64,000 nucleotides of DNA from positions 186,001 to 250,000 of the forward strand of contig NZ_JAGGCS010000005.1 in NCBI RefSeq assembly GCF_022884085.1, written 5' to 3'. A program made the translations under genes and the position numbers. The stretch comes from Paenirhizobium cremeum (GTDB taxonomy: Bacteria > Pseudomonadota > Alphaproteobacteria > Rhizobiales > Rhizobiaceae). Below are positions 47,302 to 55,713 of this stretch, piece by piece (the stretch's first letter is position 1; the number at the start of each line of letters is the position of its first letter). The notes under the pieces are model-generated. The model had not been told where the DNA came from, made no database searches, and saw only the letters and a list, made by a program, of their open reading frames with translations.

Positions 47302-47334
47302 AAAACAAAAAAGGCGGAGCCGAAGCCCCGCCTT
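47302..47334 (-). terminator. Intrinsic terminator of the rplM-rpsI operon
   Basis: On the minus strand AAGGCGGGGC and GCTCCGCCTT form a 10-bp stem closed by a TTCG tetraloop, followed by a T-rich run (47312-47302). It lies 27 bp after the rpsI stop. Confidence 0.9.
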
Positions 47335-47360
47335 GATTTCCGTTTCCGGATATCCAGCGA

Positions 47361-47828
47361 TTAACGCTTGGAGAACTGGAACGAACGACGGGCCTTGGCC
47401 TTGCCGTACTTCTTGCGTTCGACCACGCGGCTGTCGCGGGTCAGGAAGCCGCCCTTCTTCAGGACCGAGCGCAGGCCCGGCTCGAAGTAGGTGAGGGCCT
47501 TGGACAGGCCGTGGCGAACGGCGCCGGCCTGGCCGGAGAGACCACCGCCGGTGACGGTCGCAACGATGTCGAACTGACCGGTGCGGGCAGCCGCGACGAT
47601 CGGCTGCTGCAGGATCATCTGCAGAACCGGACGGGCGAAATAGGTCGTGAAGTCACGGCCGTTGACGACGATCTTGCCGGAGCCCGGCTTGACCCATACG
47701 CGGGCGACAGCGTTCTTGCGCTTGCCGGTGGCGTAGGAGCGGCCGAGGGAATCGACCTTGCGGACATGCGCCGGAGCGGCGGCCTGCTCGGTGGTGCCGA
47801 GGTCCTTCAGGGAAGAGAGGTCAGCCAT
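47361..47828 (-). CDS. rpsI: 30S ribosomal protein S9
   Basis: S9 (155 aa) binds 16S rRNA, with its C-terminal tail reaching the P-site tRNA. The core starts [19 protein letters not shown] and ends with [25 protein letters not shown]-type basic tail whose last residues (FSKR) are the tRNA-contacting end. An N-terminal extension of ~30 residues is normal in alphaproteobacteria. It follows rplM after 2 bp, the standard rplM-rpsI operon. Confidence 0.97.
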   Translation of the reverse strand: MADLSSLKDLGTTEQAAAPAHVRKVDSLGRSYATGKRKNAVARVWVKPGSGKIVVNGRDFTTYFARPVLQMILQQPIVAAARTGQFDIVATVTGGGLSGQAGAVRHGLSKALTYFEPGLRSVLKKGGFLTRDSRVVERKKYGKAKARRSFQFSKR

Positions 47829-47830
47829 TA

Positions 47831-48295
47831 TCAGGCGCTCCTTACGTTCTTGCTGTTCAGCTTGGCCACGTCGAGGGCAACCGGCTGCTGGGCTTCATGG
47901 GGATGGTTGGAACCGGCGTAAACGCGCAGGTTCTTCATCTGGCGACGGCCGAGCGGGCCGCGCGGGATCATGCGCTCGACGGCCTTCTCGATGACGCGCT
48001 CCGGGAAGCGGCCTTCGATGATCTGGCGAGCCGTACGCTCCTTGATGCCGCCCGGATAACCGGTGTGCCAGTAGTACTTCTTGTCGGCATACTTCTTGCC
48101 GGTGAAGGCGACCTTCTCGGCATTGATGACGATGACGTTGTCGCCGTCGTCGACATGGGGGGTGTAGGTGGCCTTATGCTTGCCGCGCAGGCGCATGGCG
48201 ATGAGGGAGGCGAGGCGACCGACAACGAGGCCTTCGGCATCGATGATGATCCACTTCTTCTCCACCTCAGCAGGCTTCTGAACGAAGGTAGACAT
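47831..48295 (-). CDS. rplM: 50S ribosomal protein L13
   Basis: L13 (154 aa) is an early assembly protein of the large subunit. It has [41 protein letters not shown], and [12 protein letters not shown], and the late [26 protein letters not shown]. The start ATG at 48295 ([10 protein letters not shown]) is normal; the frame is open to 48364 but the added basic residues are outside the family. A promoter at 48420-48447 precedes it. Confidence 0.97.
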   Translation of the reverse strand: MSTFVQKPAEVEKKWIIIDAEGLVVGRLASLIAMRLRGKHKATYTPHVDDGDNVIVINAEKVAFTGKKYADKKYYWHTGYPGGIKERTARQIIEGRFPERVIEKAVERMIPRGPLGRRQMKNLRVYAGSNHPHEAQQPVALDVAKLNSKNVRSA

Positions 48296-48378
48296 GGTGT
48301 TATCTTTCCGTTTTGGACCCTTGCGCCGTGAGGCGGGCGGGCGTTTCTTGTTGCTTGGTTTCATGCATGTGATGCACG

Positions 48379-48406
48379 AAAAAAGAATGCGGTCCGAAGG
48401 GGCCGC
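48379..48406 (-). promoter_or_regulatory. Leader hairpin with U-run upstream of rplM
   Basis: On the minus strand GCGGCCC and GGACCGC (48406-48389) can pair with one mismatch around CTTC, and a U-run (48384-48379) follows four bases later. The hairpin would start about 7 nt after the predicted transcription start. It could regulate the leader or may be chance. Confidence 0.3.
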
Positions 48407-48419
48407 AAACCTGGGCGCT

Positions 48420-48447
48420 GTATAAGCTGCGGCTGTACCATGGTCAA
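48420..48447 (-). promoter_or_regulatory. Predicted housekeeping promoter of rplM-rpsI
   Basis: TTGACC (48447-48442) and TTATAC (48425-48420) on the minus strand are separated by 16 bp and lie about 125 bp before the rplM ATG. Confidence 0.55.
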
Positions 48448-48570
48448 TAGCCGCATTTTTTGGATGTTGTCGAAAAAGTTTATAAAAAACAATGAGTTGA
48501 TTGTGTGGTATTATTTTACCGCATTTTTGAGCGGTCCCGACAGCTTGGAAATCGCCTGTTTGGGGCTTGC

Positions 48571-48999
48571 TCAGCCGCGTGGCGGGATCGAATAGGTTGC
48601 TGTCGCCTGTGCGATCGGTTCAGGGCCGCCATCCTGGCTCAGAAGCGCGTCGATGACGGCCAGCCGTTTGCCGAGTTTCAGGATGCGGCACCGGCAGACG
48701 ATCGGTTGAGGCTTTGGCAGGCGCAGGAAATTGATGTTGAGGCTGGTGGTGACGGCGAGCGCCACCGGTCCGATATGGGCGAGCACCGCGGCATAGGCGC
48801 AGACATCGGCGAGCGCGAACATGGCCGGGCCGGAGACCGTGCCGCCGGGGCGCAAATGCCGTTCAGACGGGTCGAAGGTCATTGTCACCGCGCCGGGTTC
48901 CACAGCCGTTACCGTGAACACGTGTCCATCCGTGTGGATCTGCGGAAAATCCGTCTCCAGAAAACGGTTGATTTCCGCGGCGGTCATGATCGGCTGCAT
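48571..48999 (-). CDS. PaaI-family hotdog thioesterase
   Basis: The 142-aa protein has the hotdog fold of the PaaI/YigI group: [26 protein letters not shown] (the helix with the catalytic D/E) and [16 protein letters not shown]. It would hydrolyse a short or medium acyl-CoA or aromatic CoA ester. GGAGGAA precedes the ATG at 48999. It is divergent from an enoyl-CoA hydratase, so both could serve one CoA-ester pathway, though they need not be co-regulated. Confidence 0.85.
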   Translation of the reverse strand: MQPIMTAAEINRFLETDFPQIHTDGHVFTVTAVEPGAVTMTFDPSERHLRPGGTVSGPAMFALADVCAYAAVLAHIGPVALAVTTSLNINFLRLPKPQPIVCRCRILKLGKRLAVIDALLSQDGGPEPIAQATATYSIPPRG

Positions 49000-49107
49000 G
49001 TTGGATTGTTCCTCCCTTTGTCCAAAGCCTCGATTTTCGATGGCGGAGCCGGCGGCATTTATGGCAGGCTTCCACGCATATGAAAACGAGAAGCCGGGAG
49101 GTTTGTC

Positions 49108-49938
49108 ATGGCGGAAGTGGTGTCTTTCAAGAAGGTTGGGGGTGAGGCGGGGGATGGGCCGGTGTTGTCGGCGCTGGCGAACGGTGTGCTGCGCCTGACG
49201 CTTAACAATCCGCCCGCCAATGCCCTGTCCATCGCCACGATGGAGGCCCTGATGGTTGCGCTGGAGACGGCGGGCAGCGATCCGGACGTGCGGGTCGTCG
49301 TCCTTGCCGCCTCCGGCAAGCTGTTCTCCGCCGGTCATGACCTGAAGGAAATGACGACGCACCGGGCAGACCCGGATCGCGGCCGGGCTTTCTTTGAAAA
49401 GACCATGCGGCTCTGCGCCGACCTCATGCTGAAAATCGCGCATCTGCCGAAGCCGGTGATCGCCGAGGTCGATGGACTGGCGACGGCTGCCGGCTGCCAG
49501 CTTGTGGCCTCCTGTGATCTCGCCATTTGCACCGATACTTCCACCTTCTGCACGCCGGGCGTGAACATCGGCCTTTTTTGCTCGACGCCGATGGTTGCCG
49601 TCAGTCGCGCTGCCCATCGCAAGCAGGCCATGGAGATGCTGCTGACGGGCGAAACCATCGATGCCTCCACCGCCAAGGACTTCGGCCTCGTCAACCGGAT
49701 CGTCCCGAAGCAGTATCTCGCCCAGGTCGTTGACAAATATGCCTCCGTCATCGCTTCCAAGTCGCCGTTGATCCTGAAGATCGGCAAGGAGGCATTCTAC
49801 CGCCAGATCGATATGCCGTTGGAAGAAGCCTACGACTATGCGGCTCGCGTAATGGTCGACAACATGCTGGCGCGCGATGCCGCCGAAGGCATCGGTGCCT
49901 TCCTCGACAAACGGCATCCGACCTGGACCGGCGAGTGA
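49108..49938 (+). CDS. Enoyl-CoA hydratase/isomerase family protein
   Basis: The 276-aa crotonase-fold protein has the oxyanion-hole segments FSAGHDLKEM and GLATAAGCQLVASCDL, with PGVNIGLFCSTPMVAV later. The usual catalytic Glu of hydratases near ATAAGCQ is replaced, as in the ECHDC3-type group, so its reaction may not be simple hydration. It is divergent from the thioesterase gene with a 108-bp shared upstream region. Length is typical. Confidence 0.85.
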   Translation: MAEVVSFKKVGGEAGDGPVLSALANGVLRLTLNNPPANALSIATMEALMVALETAGSDPDVRVVVLAASGKLFSAGHDLKEMTTHRADPDRGRAFFEKTMRLCADLMLKIAHLPKPVIAEVDGLATAAGCQLVASCDLAICTDTSTFCTPGVNIGLFCSTPMVAVSRAAHRKQAMEMLLTGETIDASTAKDFGLVNRIVPKQYLAQVVDKYASVIASKSPLILKIGKEAFYRQIDMPLEEAYDYAARVMVDNMLARDAAEGIGAFLDKRHPTWTGE

Positions 49939-50029
49939 CGATTTCCCGGCGAGAACGCCATTTGGTGGATGGGGCCAATTGTTGTCCCATTCATTAATTA
50001 TATATCGAAAAGATCATGATGCGAACGAG

Positions 50030-50047
50030 TGCAACCTTAAGGTTACA
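50030..50047. promoter_or_regulatory. Palindrome upstream of the VOC gene
   Basis: AACCTTAAGGTT (50033-50044) is a perfect 12-bp palindrome; with flanks TGC..ACA it reaches 18 bp with one mismatch. It lies just upstream of the -35 element at 50054. Confidence 0.45.
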
Positions 50048-50053
50048 CTAATA

Positions 50054-50105
50054 TTGACGCGAACAAAAAGGGTACATATATTAAACGAACAGCGTTTAAT
50101 ATATG
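50054..50105 (+). promoter_or_regulatory. Promoter with 31-bp inverted-repeat operator (VOC gene)
   Basis: TTGACG (50054-50059) and TATATT (50077-50082) at 17 bp make a near-consensus promoter. CATATATTAAACG (50075-50087) and CGTTTAATATATG (50093-50105) are perfect complements around AACAG, so the repeat covers the -10 element and the start site. Confidence 0.65.
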
Positions 50106-50122
50106 AGGATTGATATCCACTC

Positions 50123-50554
50123 ATGCAGATCGACCGCCGTGTCTCATTGATTACCTTGGGAGTTGCGGATGTTGGGCGCAGCACCGCCTTTTATGAAAGC
50201 CTCGGCTGGATACGCTCGTCAGCGTCGCAGGAGACCATCACTTTTATTAGGCTGAAGGGCGTTGCTCTTGCCCTTTTCTCCCGTGCCTCGCTCGCGGAGG
50301 ATGCAGGCGTCGAAGACACTTCGCCGGGCTTTTCCGGTGTCACGCTTGCGCATAATGTCGCCAGCCCCGCAGAGGTCGACGCCGTGATGGAATTTGCAGT
50401 TTCCCGCGGCGCCAGCCTGGTGAAAAAGCCTGAAAAAGTGTTTTGGGGCGGCTATCGCGGTTACTTCGCCGACCCCGATGGGCACCTCTGGGAAGTCGCC
50501 CACAATCCGTTCGCGCCGCTTGATGAAGACGGTCACACCGTCTTGCCGGAGTGA
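50123..50554 (+). CDS. VOC-family protein (glyoxalase/dioxygenase fold)
   Basis: The 143-aa protein carries one vicinal-oxygen-chelate unit: RRVSLITLGVADVGRSTAFYESLGW at the start and YRGYFADPDGHLWEVAHNP (the metal Glu region) near the end. One unit usually dimerises. The role may be glyoxalase-like, antibiotic binding, or dioxygenase; no substrate can be read. Its ATG at 50123 is preceded by GAGGA at 12-16 nt. It has an unusually elaborate promoter region with no adjacent regulator gene. Confidence 0.82.
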   Translation: MQIDRRVSLITLGVADVGRSTAFYESLGWIRSSASQETITFIRLKGVALALFSRASLAEDAGVEDTSPGFSGVTLAHNVASPAEVDAVMEFAVSRGASLVKKPEKVFWGGYRGYFADPDGHLWEVAHNPFAPLDEDGHTVLPE

Positions 50555-50686
50555 GATCGAGGGGAACCGGCAAATCGCTCGCATTTTTCCGATCATGGAG
50601 AGCTGTCATTAAGTGAATGCAAATATATTGGGCGCGGGAGAGACAGCGGATCGTTAGAAGGCCGTTTACGGCCGGAGGAGGTTTCC

Positions 50687-51148
50687 ATGACGCATGTTTC
50701 CTATCCTGCAGCCTATCTCGCCGATATTCTTCATTCAGCAAAGAACATAGCCATCGTCGGCGCTTCGACGAGAGATGACCGTCCGAGCCACTGGATTGCC
50801 GGCTTCCTGCTCGGCAAGGGCTATCGGGTTTTCCCCGTCAATCCGAATCACGCCGGAGAAACGATACTTGGACAGCGGATCTACGGGCGGCTTGCCGATA
50901 TTCCCGTCGATATCGACATCGTCGATGTTTTCCGCCGTGCCGATCAGTTCGCAACGGTCATCGATGAAGTGTTGAGGCTTCCAAACTTGCCTCGTGCAAT
51001 CTGGGGACAGCTTGGCGTTCGCGACGACGAGGCCGCCGCCAGGGCGCAAGCCGCCGGCATAAAGGTCGTGATGGATCATGCGCTGGTGACTGAATACCCG
51101 CTGGTCTACGAACTGGCGCACGCGCCGCAGTCGCGCCCGGCGGCCTGA
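50687..51148 (+). CDS. CoA-binding domain protein (paralogue 1)
   Basis: The 153-aa protein is a stand-alone CoA_binding_2 (PF13380, YccU-like) Rossmann domain: IAIVGASTRDDRPSHWIAGFLLGKGYRVFPVNP in pieces, LADIPVDIDIVDVFRRADQF, and IWGQLGVRDDEAAARAQAAGIKVVMD. It should bind CoA or a CoA ester; the function is not established. A GGAGGAGG precedes its ATG. A close paralogue lies 600 bp away. Confidence 0.87.
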   Translation: MTHVSYPAAYLADILHSAKNIAIVGASTRDDRPSHWIAGFLLGKGYRVFPVNPNHAGETILGQRIYGRLADIPVDIDIVDVFRRADQFATVIDEVLRLPNLPRAIWGQLGVRDDEAAARAQAAGIKVVMDHALVTEYPLVYELAHAPQSRPAA

Positions 51149-51258
51149 AGCATGCCGCGCAAAATGCCGACCGGATTGCTCCAGCCGCAGCGATAAACCA
51201 GAGACTTGAGACACTGCGGGCGTATCCGGAAGATCGCGGCACCCTTGGGCGTCGAGGA

Positions 51259-51594
51259 TCAGAAGCGGATCCAGGGGCGGCGCAGGATGAAGCCGTTGCT
51301 GTTGTCCACCGGCTTGCAGGCGAGGACCGGGCAACGGGGATTGTCGCGCGTCGGCACATAGGCGCGTGCCGCATAGTCATGCTGTTCGCACTGGTTGTTG
51401 TCGCGGACATAGCGATCGTAAAGCGTCATGCCGGCCACCCGTTTCGACGGATAGCGCAGGATCACCGCCCCCTGGCTCAATACGGCTGCGCGAGCCGCTT
51501 CGCAGCTCATGGATAGCGAGTTGTAGCGCGAGATCGCCAGCGCCGGCGATGCGATCGTCGAGGCCACCATGGCCAGTAGAACAAGCTTTTTCAT
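51259..51594 (-). CDS. Small exported cysteine-containing protein
   Basis: The 111-aa product begins with a signal peptide (MKKLVLLAMVASTIASPALA) and continues with ISRYNSLSMSCEAARAAVLSQGAVILRYPSK in pieces and four cysteines overall (SCEAA, QCEQHD, RCPVLACKP). It looks like a small periplasmic family of unknown function seen in rhizobia. GGAAG lies upstream of the ATG at 51594. It is antisense-oriented between the two CoA-binding paralogues. Confidence 0.75.
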   Translation of the reverse strand: MKKLVLLAMVASTIASPALAISRYNSLSMSCEAARAAVLSQGAVILRYPSKRVAGMTLYDRYVRDNNQCEQHDYAARAYVPTRDNPRCPVLACKPVDNSNGFILRRPWIRF

Positions 51595-51740
51595 CGCTCT
51601 GTCTTCCTTGCTCGGGAATGGATGGAAGGGCTTTCGTCGTTTGTGGCCATTCCGTCTTGTAGCCGGTTGCGGCCACCCCATCTATTCGTTGTTGCCGATT
51701 ATAGACGACTTCGACGGACGTCGCCATGAACGAGGAAGAA

Positions 51741-52175
51741 ATGACAATCGATCACGACCGCTATGACGATGCCTACCTTGCCGGAATCCTTAAGGACACG
51801 AAGACGATAGCCCTGGTGGGGGCTTCGCCCAAACCCGATCGGCCGAGCTACGGCGTCATGCGTTTTCTCCTTTCGCGGGGATATCGGGTGATACCGGTCA
51901 ATCCGGGGCAGAAGGGCAAGGAAATTCTCGGCCAGAAGACGGTTGCGCGGCTCGCCGACATCGATGAGCCGATCGACATGGTCGATGTGTTTCGCGCGTC
52001 GGAACATCTCGGTGGAGTGATCGACGATGTGCTGGCGCTTGAAACGCGTCCGAAAGCGGTCTGGTCCCAGCTTGGCGTGAGGGATGACCGCGCGGCGGTC
52101 AAGGCAGAGGCGGAGGGGATCAAGGTCGTGATGAACCGCTGCCCGGCCATCGAAATTCCCCGCCTCAGCCTCTGA
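51741..52175 (+). CDS. CoA-binding domain protein (paralogue 2)
   Basis: This 144-aa paralogue has IALVGASPKPDRPSYGVMRFLLSRGYRVIPVNPG in parts, LADIDEPIDMVDVFRASEHL and VWSQLGVRDDRAAVKAEAEGIKVVMNRCPAIE. The CP near the C-terminus, replaced by DH in paralogue 1, is the typical YccU-type ending. The ATG at 51741 has GAGGAAG directly upstream; ATG 51726 is an alternative. It converges with the DUF6455 gene 28 bp away. Confidence 0.87.
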   Translation: MTIDHDRYDDAYLAGILKDTKTIALVGASPKPDRPSYGVMRFLLSRGYRVIPVNPGQKGKEILGQKTVARLADIDEPIDMVDVFRASEHLGGVIDDVLALETRPKAVWSQLGVRDDRAAVKAEAEGIKVVMNRCPAIEIPRLSL

Positions 52176-52203
52176 AAACCGACCGGAGCGCAATGTCGGC
52201 GGA

Positions 52204-52632
52204 CTACGCGATCAGGAAATCCGGGTTGGCGCGAAGCGCATTGAGAGATTCGGCATTGCCGCAGTAGTGGGCGAAGGTCTCGGCTGCGGTGCCGCGTGTC
52301 AGATCCTTGCGACATTCGCTCTTGGATGCGCAGTGCGAGCAGGTGATCTGCATGTCGCGGAATTCGTTGCGCAACCGCAGTTCCACCTCGCTCGGATCGA
52401 TATTCAGGGCACGCATCATTACCACCATTTCATCGGCGGCGTGCGGACCTGCCTTGGCAAGCTCGATCAATTGGTCCGGCGAGATGCCGCAGTCGTGAGC
52501 GATGCTGCGGATGGTGGAATCGTCGAGCGATGCGATCATGTCGGCTTCGGCCGCGCTTTCCCAGCTTCTGGAAAACCACTCGGTCAGCCGCGAAAAGACG
52601 GTTCTCGTTGCGTCAGTCACTGCAGTGTCCAT
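52204..52632 (-). CDS. DUF6455-like cysteine-containing protein
   Basis: The 142-aa protein ends in a cysteine cluster: ITCSHCASKSECRKDL, and HYCGNAESLNAL, which resembles the DUF6455 family as I remember it. The N-terminal half has a helix with TIRSIAHDCGISPDQLIELAK, recalling a small DNA-binding or helical domain. GGAGGT precedes the ATG at 52632. Metal or iron-sulfur binding by the four cysteines is an inference. It is divergent from the sulfhydrylase gene. Confidence 0.72.
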   Translation of the reverse strand: MDTAVTDATRTVFSRLTEWFSRSWESAAEADMIASLDDSTIRSIAHDCGISPDQLIELAKAGPHAADEMVVMMRALNIDPSEVELRLRNEFRDMQITCSHCASKSECRKDLTRGTAAETFAHYCGNAESLNALRANPDFLIA

Positions 52633-52807
52633 GGGAATACCTCCATTTTGCATTAATCCTGAGCCGCCGGCCGCATGACCGCATTGACTTCGATCAATCT
52701 TGAGGGATGGCCGGTCGCGAGACGGCAAAAAACCCGGCGAAAAACCCGGCTGACAACCGGCGGCCAGACGCTATGATCCGCCCGACCAATCAAGGGAGGT
52801 TTCAACC

Positions 52808-54091
52808 ATGACGACGAACAATCCGGGTTTTGCCACGCTGGCGGTTCATGCCGGGGCCCAGCCGGACCCGGCGACCGGGGCGCGAATCACGCCGATCTAC
52901 CAGACCACTGCTTATGTCTTCAACGACGCCGACCACGCGGCGGCGCTGTTCGGACTGAAGCAGTTCGGTAACATCTATACCCGCATCATGAACCCGACCC
53001 AGGCGGTGCTGGAAGAGCGCATCGCCGCTCTGGAAGGCGGTACGGCGGCGCTCGCCGTCGCCTCGGGTCACGCGGCTCAGATGCTGATCTTCCACACGCT
53101 GATGCAGGCCGGCAATAATTTCGTGGCCGCAAGGAAGCTCTACGGCGGGTCGATCAACCAGTTCGGCCATGCCTTCCAGAATTTCGGCTGGCAGGTCCGC
53201 TGGGCCGATCCCGCCGATCCCGCGGACTTCGCCGCGCAGATCGACGAGAACACCCGTGCGATCTTCATCGAAAGCCTTGCCAATCCTGGCGGCACCTTTG
53301 TCGATATCGCCGCGATTGCCGATGTCGCCCGCCGTCATGGCCTGCCGCTGATCGTCGACAACACGATGGCGAGCCCCTATCTCGTCCGGCCGCTCGAACA
53401 CGGGGCGGATATCGTCGTCCACTCGGCCACGAAGTTCCTCGGCGGGCACGGCAATTCGATGGGTGGCGTCATCGTCGATGGCGGCACCTTCGACTGGTCG
53501 CAGTCCGACAAGTTCCCGATGCTTTCAAAGCCGCGCTCGGAATATTCCGGTATCGTGCTGCATCAGGCCTTCGGCAATTTTGCCTTCGCTATCGCCTGCC
53601 GCGTGCTCGGGCTTCGCGATCTCGGGCCGGCGATTGCCCCGATGAACGCCTTCCTGATCCTGACCGGCATCGAGACGCTGCCGCTGCGCATGCAGCGTCA
53701 TTGCGAAAACGCCCTGCGGGTCGCCACATGGCTGAAGCAGCATCCGAAGGTGGCCTGGGTGAATTATGCCGGCCTGCCCGATGATCCGAACCATGCCCTG
53801 CAACAGCGTTATTCGCCGAAGGGCGGCGGTGCGGTCTTCACCTTTGGTGTCAAGGGCGGCTACGCGGCCGGCAAGGCGCTTGTCGAGGGGCTGCAACTCT
53901 TCTCGCATCTGGCCAATATCGGCGATACGCGCTCGCTGGTGATCCATCCGGCTTCCACCACCCATGCCCAGCTTTCCGAGGAGCAGCAGATTGCGGCCGG
54001 TGCCGGGCCGGATGTCGTGCGCCTATCGGTCGGCATCGAGGACGCCGAGGACATTATCGGCGATCTCGACCAGTCGCTCGCCAGGGTCTGA
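52808..54091 (+). CDS. O-acetylhomoserine aminocarboxypropyltransferase (sulfhydrylase)
   Basis: This PLP enzyme of the Cys/Met metabolism family (427 aa) joins O-acetylhomoserine with sulfide to make homocysteine. Motifs are YTRIMNPTQAVLEERIAALEGG, SGHAAQMLIF, IDNTMASPYLVRPLEHGADIV in pieces, with the PLP lysine in VHSATKFLGGHG. The SDTRSLVIHPASTTHAQL end is standard for MetY. Upstream 52633-52807 lacks a SAM-II-like structure by eye. The DUF861 cupin follows 49 bp later and may be cotranscribed. Confidence 0.93.
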   Translation: MTTNNPGFATLAVHAGAQPDPATGARITPIYQTTAYVFNDADHAAALFGLKQFGNIYTRIMNPTQAVLEERIAALEGGTAALAVASGHAAQMLIFHTLMQAGNNFVAARKLYGGSINQFGHAFQNFGWQVRWADPADPADFAAQIDENTRAIFIESLANPGGTFVDIAAIADVARRHGLPLIVDNTMASPYLVRPLEHGADIVVHSATKFLGGHGNSMGGVIVDGGTFDWSQSDKFPMLSKPRSEYSGIVLHQAFGNFAFAIACRVLGLRDLGPAIAPMNAFLILTGIETLPLRMQRHCENALRVATWLKQHPKVAWVNYAGLPDDPNHALQQRYSPKGGGAVFTFGVKGGYAAGKALVEGLQLFSHLANIGDTRSLVIHPASTTHAQLSEEQQIAAGAGPDVVRLSVGIEDAEDIIGDLDQSLARV

Positions 54092-54140
54092 CCAAGGTAA
54101 CCGCGCCGTGGCCTTGAGGCTGCGGCGCATCGGAGAACCA

Positions 54141-54485
54141 ATGACGAATTTTCTGACATTCGATCTCGCAGGAATCGAGCCGGAGGAGGGCGTTCCCGCC
54201 CCCGACCGGCTGATTTCCGGCGATCCCCGTTTCACCACTTGGAACATCGAGGAGCGAGAGGGTTCGCTTTATGCCGGAATCTGGCAGGCGACGCCGGGCA
54301 AGTGGCGGATTTCCTACGACGAGTGGGAATATTTCAACGTCCTCGAAGGTCATTCGATCGTGACCGAGGATGGCGGCGAACCGGTCCATCTCAGAGCGGG
54401 CGACCGGATGATCCTGAGACCGGGCTTCAGCGGAACCTGGGAAGTCGTTGAAACGACTCGCAAGGACTACGTCATCAAACTCTGA
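54141..54485 (+). CDS. DUF861 cupin protein
   Basis: The 114-aa protein has the (S)-ureidoglycine aminohydrolase-like cupin_3 domain (PF05899): WQATPGKWRISYDEWEYFNVLEGHSIVTE and FSGTWEVVETTRKDYVI. Such proteins often lack a known substrate in rhizobia. GGAG precedes the ATG at 54141. It lies between the sulfhydrylase and the convergent lrgB. Confidence 0.82.
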   Translation: MTNFLTFDLAGIEPEEGVPAPDRLISGDPRFTTWNIEEREGSLYAGIWQATPGKWRISYDEWEYFNVLEGHSIVTEDGGEPVHLRAGDRMILRPGFSGTWEVVETTRKDYVIKL

Positions 54486-54509
54486 AGTCGAGCCGAGATT
54501 GGAGCGCCG

Positions 54510-55223
54510 TCAGCGCAGCAGCATAGCGAGCAGCGGCGCCGCGAGGACGTTGACGAGGCCGACCAGGACCATCACCAGGCCGGCAATGGAGCCTTCCTCC
54601 GAGCCGATCTGGTGAGCCTTCGCGACGCCTGCGCCGTGGGCGCCCATGCCGAACAGGGCTCCGCGGGCAAGCGTCGAGCGGATCGGCAGGAAGCGCAGCA
54701 GGGTTTCGCCCAGCGCCGCACCGCAGACCCCCGTGACGACCACGAAGATGGCGGTCAGATCCGGTACGCCGCCGATATCCTGCGAGATGGTCATGGCAAA
54801 GGGCGTGCTGATCGAACGCGGCAGAAGGCTGAGACGCAATGCGCCGTCGATGCTGAGCAGGCTGGCAAGCGCCCAGGCCGTCAGCATCGCCGTCGCGCTG
54901 CCGACAACGACGCCGAAGGCCAGCACCGGCCAGTAGCGCCGGATCGTATGGCGTTCCTCGAAGATCGGGATCGCGAAGGCCACGGTTACCGGACCGAGCA
55001 TGGCAACCAGCCAGTGGGTGGCGTGGATATATTCCGCATAATTGGCCCGCAGCAGCAGGGCGAGCGTAATCAGCGCCATCGGCGTCACGATCAGCGGCGA
55101 AAGCCAGCTTTGCTGCCAGCGCCGGTAGATCGCCTTCGAGACGATATAGAAGAAGATCGTGGCCGCCGACCAGAAGGCGGTCATCAGGGTGGGATTACCG
55201 ACGAAGGGCACGGTCGCCTCCAT
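54510..55223 (-). CDS. lrgB: LrgB-like antiholin membrane protein
   Basis: The 237-aa protein has about 7 helices and the LrgB/CidB family features: NPTLMTAFWSAATIFFYIVSKAIY, LLPRSISTPFAMTISQDIGGVPDLTAIFVV in pieces, and GAHGAGVAKAHQIGSEEG. In Staphylococcus LrgAB tunes cell lysis; in plants and other bacteria the pair transports small organic acids such as glycolate or pyruvate. The ATG at 55223 lies within lrgA's tail, 29 bp overlap, so translation is coupled. Confidence 0.9.
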   Translation of the reverse strand: MEATVPFVGNPTLMTAFWSAATIFFYIVSKAIYRRWQQSWLSPLIVTPMALITLALLLRANYAEYIHATHWLVAMLGPVTVAFAIPIFEERHTIRRYWPVLAFGVVVGSATAMLTAWALASLLSIDGALRLSLLPRSISTPFAMTISQDIGGVPDLTAIFVVVTGVCGAALGETLLRFLPIRSTLARGALFGMGAHGAGVAKAHQIGSEEGSIAGLVMVLVGLVNVLAAPLLAMLLR

Positions 55224-55617
55224 GGGCGAGCATGAGGCGATAGCCGATATCGACGGCGATCGCGGTGGAAGCCATGACGGCAATCGTGCCGCCCAGAATG
55301 ACCGCAAGAACCTTGAGGCCGAGAAGCCCGATGAACTCCTGGTGGTCGAGGACAGCAAGAACCGCCGGAACGAAGAACAACAGCATTTCCGCCAGCAGCC
55401 AGCGGGCGCCGTCACGCATGCTGGACGGACGCAGTCGGCCGCTTGCCAAGAGCAACAATACCATCGCCATGCCGATGACGCCGCCGGGGATCGGTAGCGC
55501 TAGCAGGCGGGCGACGGTTTCTCCGGCCAGCCAGAAAGCCGCGATGATGGCGATCTGCACCAGCCGGTTTGAGTGCATCTGGCGGCGTATGAGCAGGGCG
55601 ATGTTACGGGATGACAT
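55195..55617 (-). CDS. lrgA: LrgA/CidA-family membrane protein
   Basis: The 140-aa protein has four hydrophobic helices and the family core: IAAFWLAGETVARLLALPIPGGVIGM, and FFVPAVLAVLDHQEFIGLLG. It pairs with LrgB. A possible LysR-box precedes it. The ATG at 55617 is used; the longer frame to 55671 lacks support. Divergent LysR gene suggests control by it. Confidence 0.88.
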   Translation of the reverse strand: MSSRNIALLIRRQMHSNRLVQIAIIAAFWLAGETVARLLALPIPGGVIGMAMVLLLLASGRLRPSSMRDGARWLLAEMLLFFVPAVLAVLDHQEFIGLLGLKVLAVILGGTIAVMASTAIAVDIGYRLMLAHGGDRALRR

Positions 55618-55646
55618 TTTCAGCACCTTGTGTGGTCGCTGGAAAT

Positions 55647-55665
55647 ATAGGCGTGATCGTACTAT
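55647..55665. promoter_or_regulatory. LysR box (T-N11-A type)
   Basis: ATAG-N11-CTAT (55647-55650, 55662-55665) lies between divergent lrgA and the LysR gene, with inverted ends as required for a LysR dimer site. Confidence 0.45.
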
Positions 55666-55713
55666 GAACAAAATGAATTGATGTCATAGAAAAAAGTCCG
55701 AATTGGAATACTT

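Noticed and set aside
52633-52807. SAM-II riboswitch upstream of the sulfhydrylase gene
   Set aside because: The expected pseudoknot sequence was not visible, though the site is where such an element often occurs in alphaproteobacteria.
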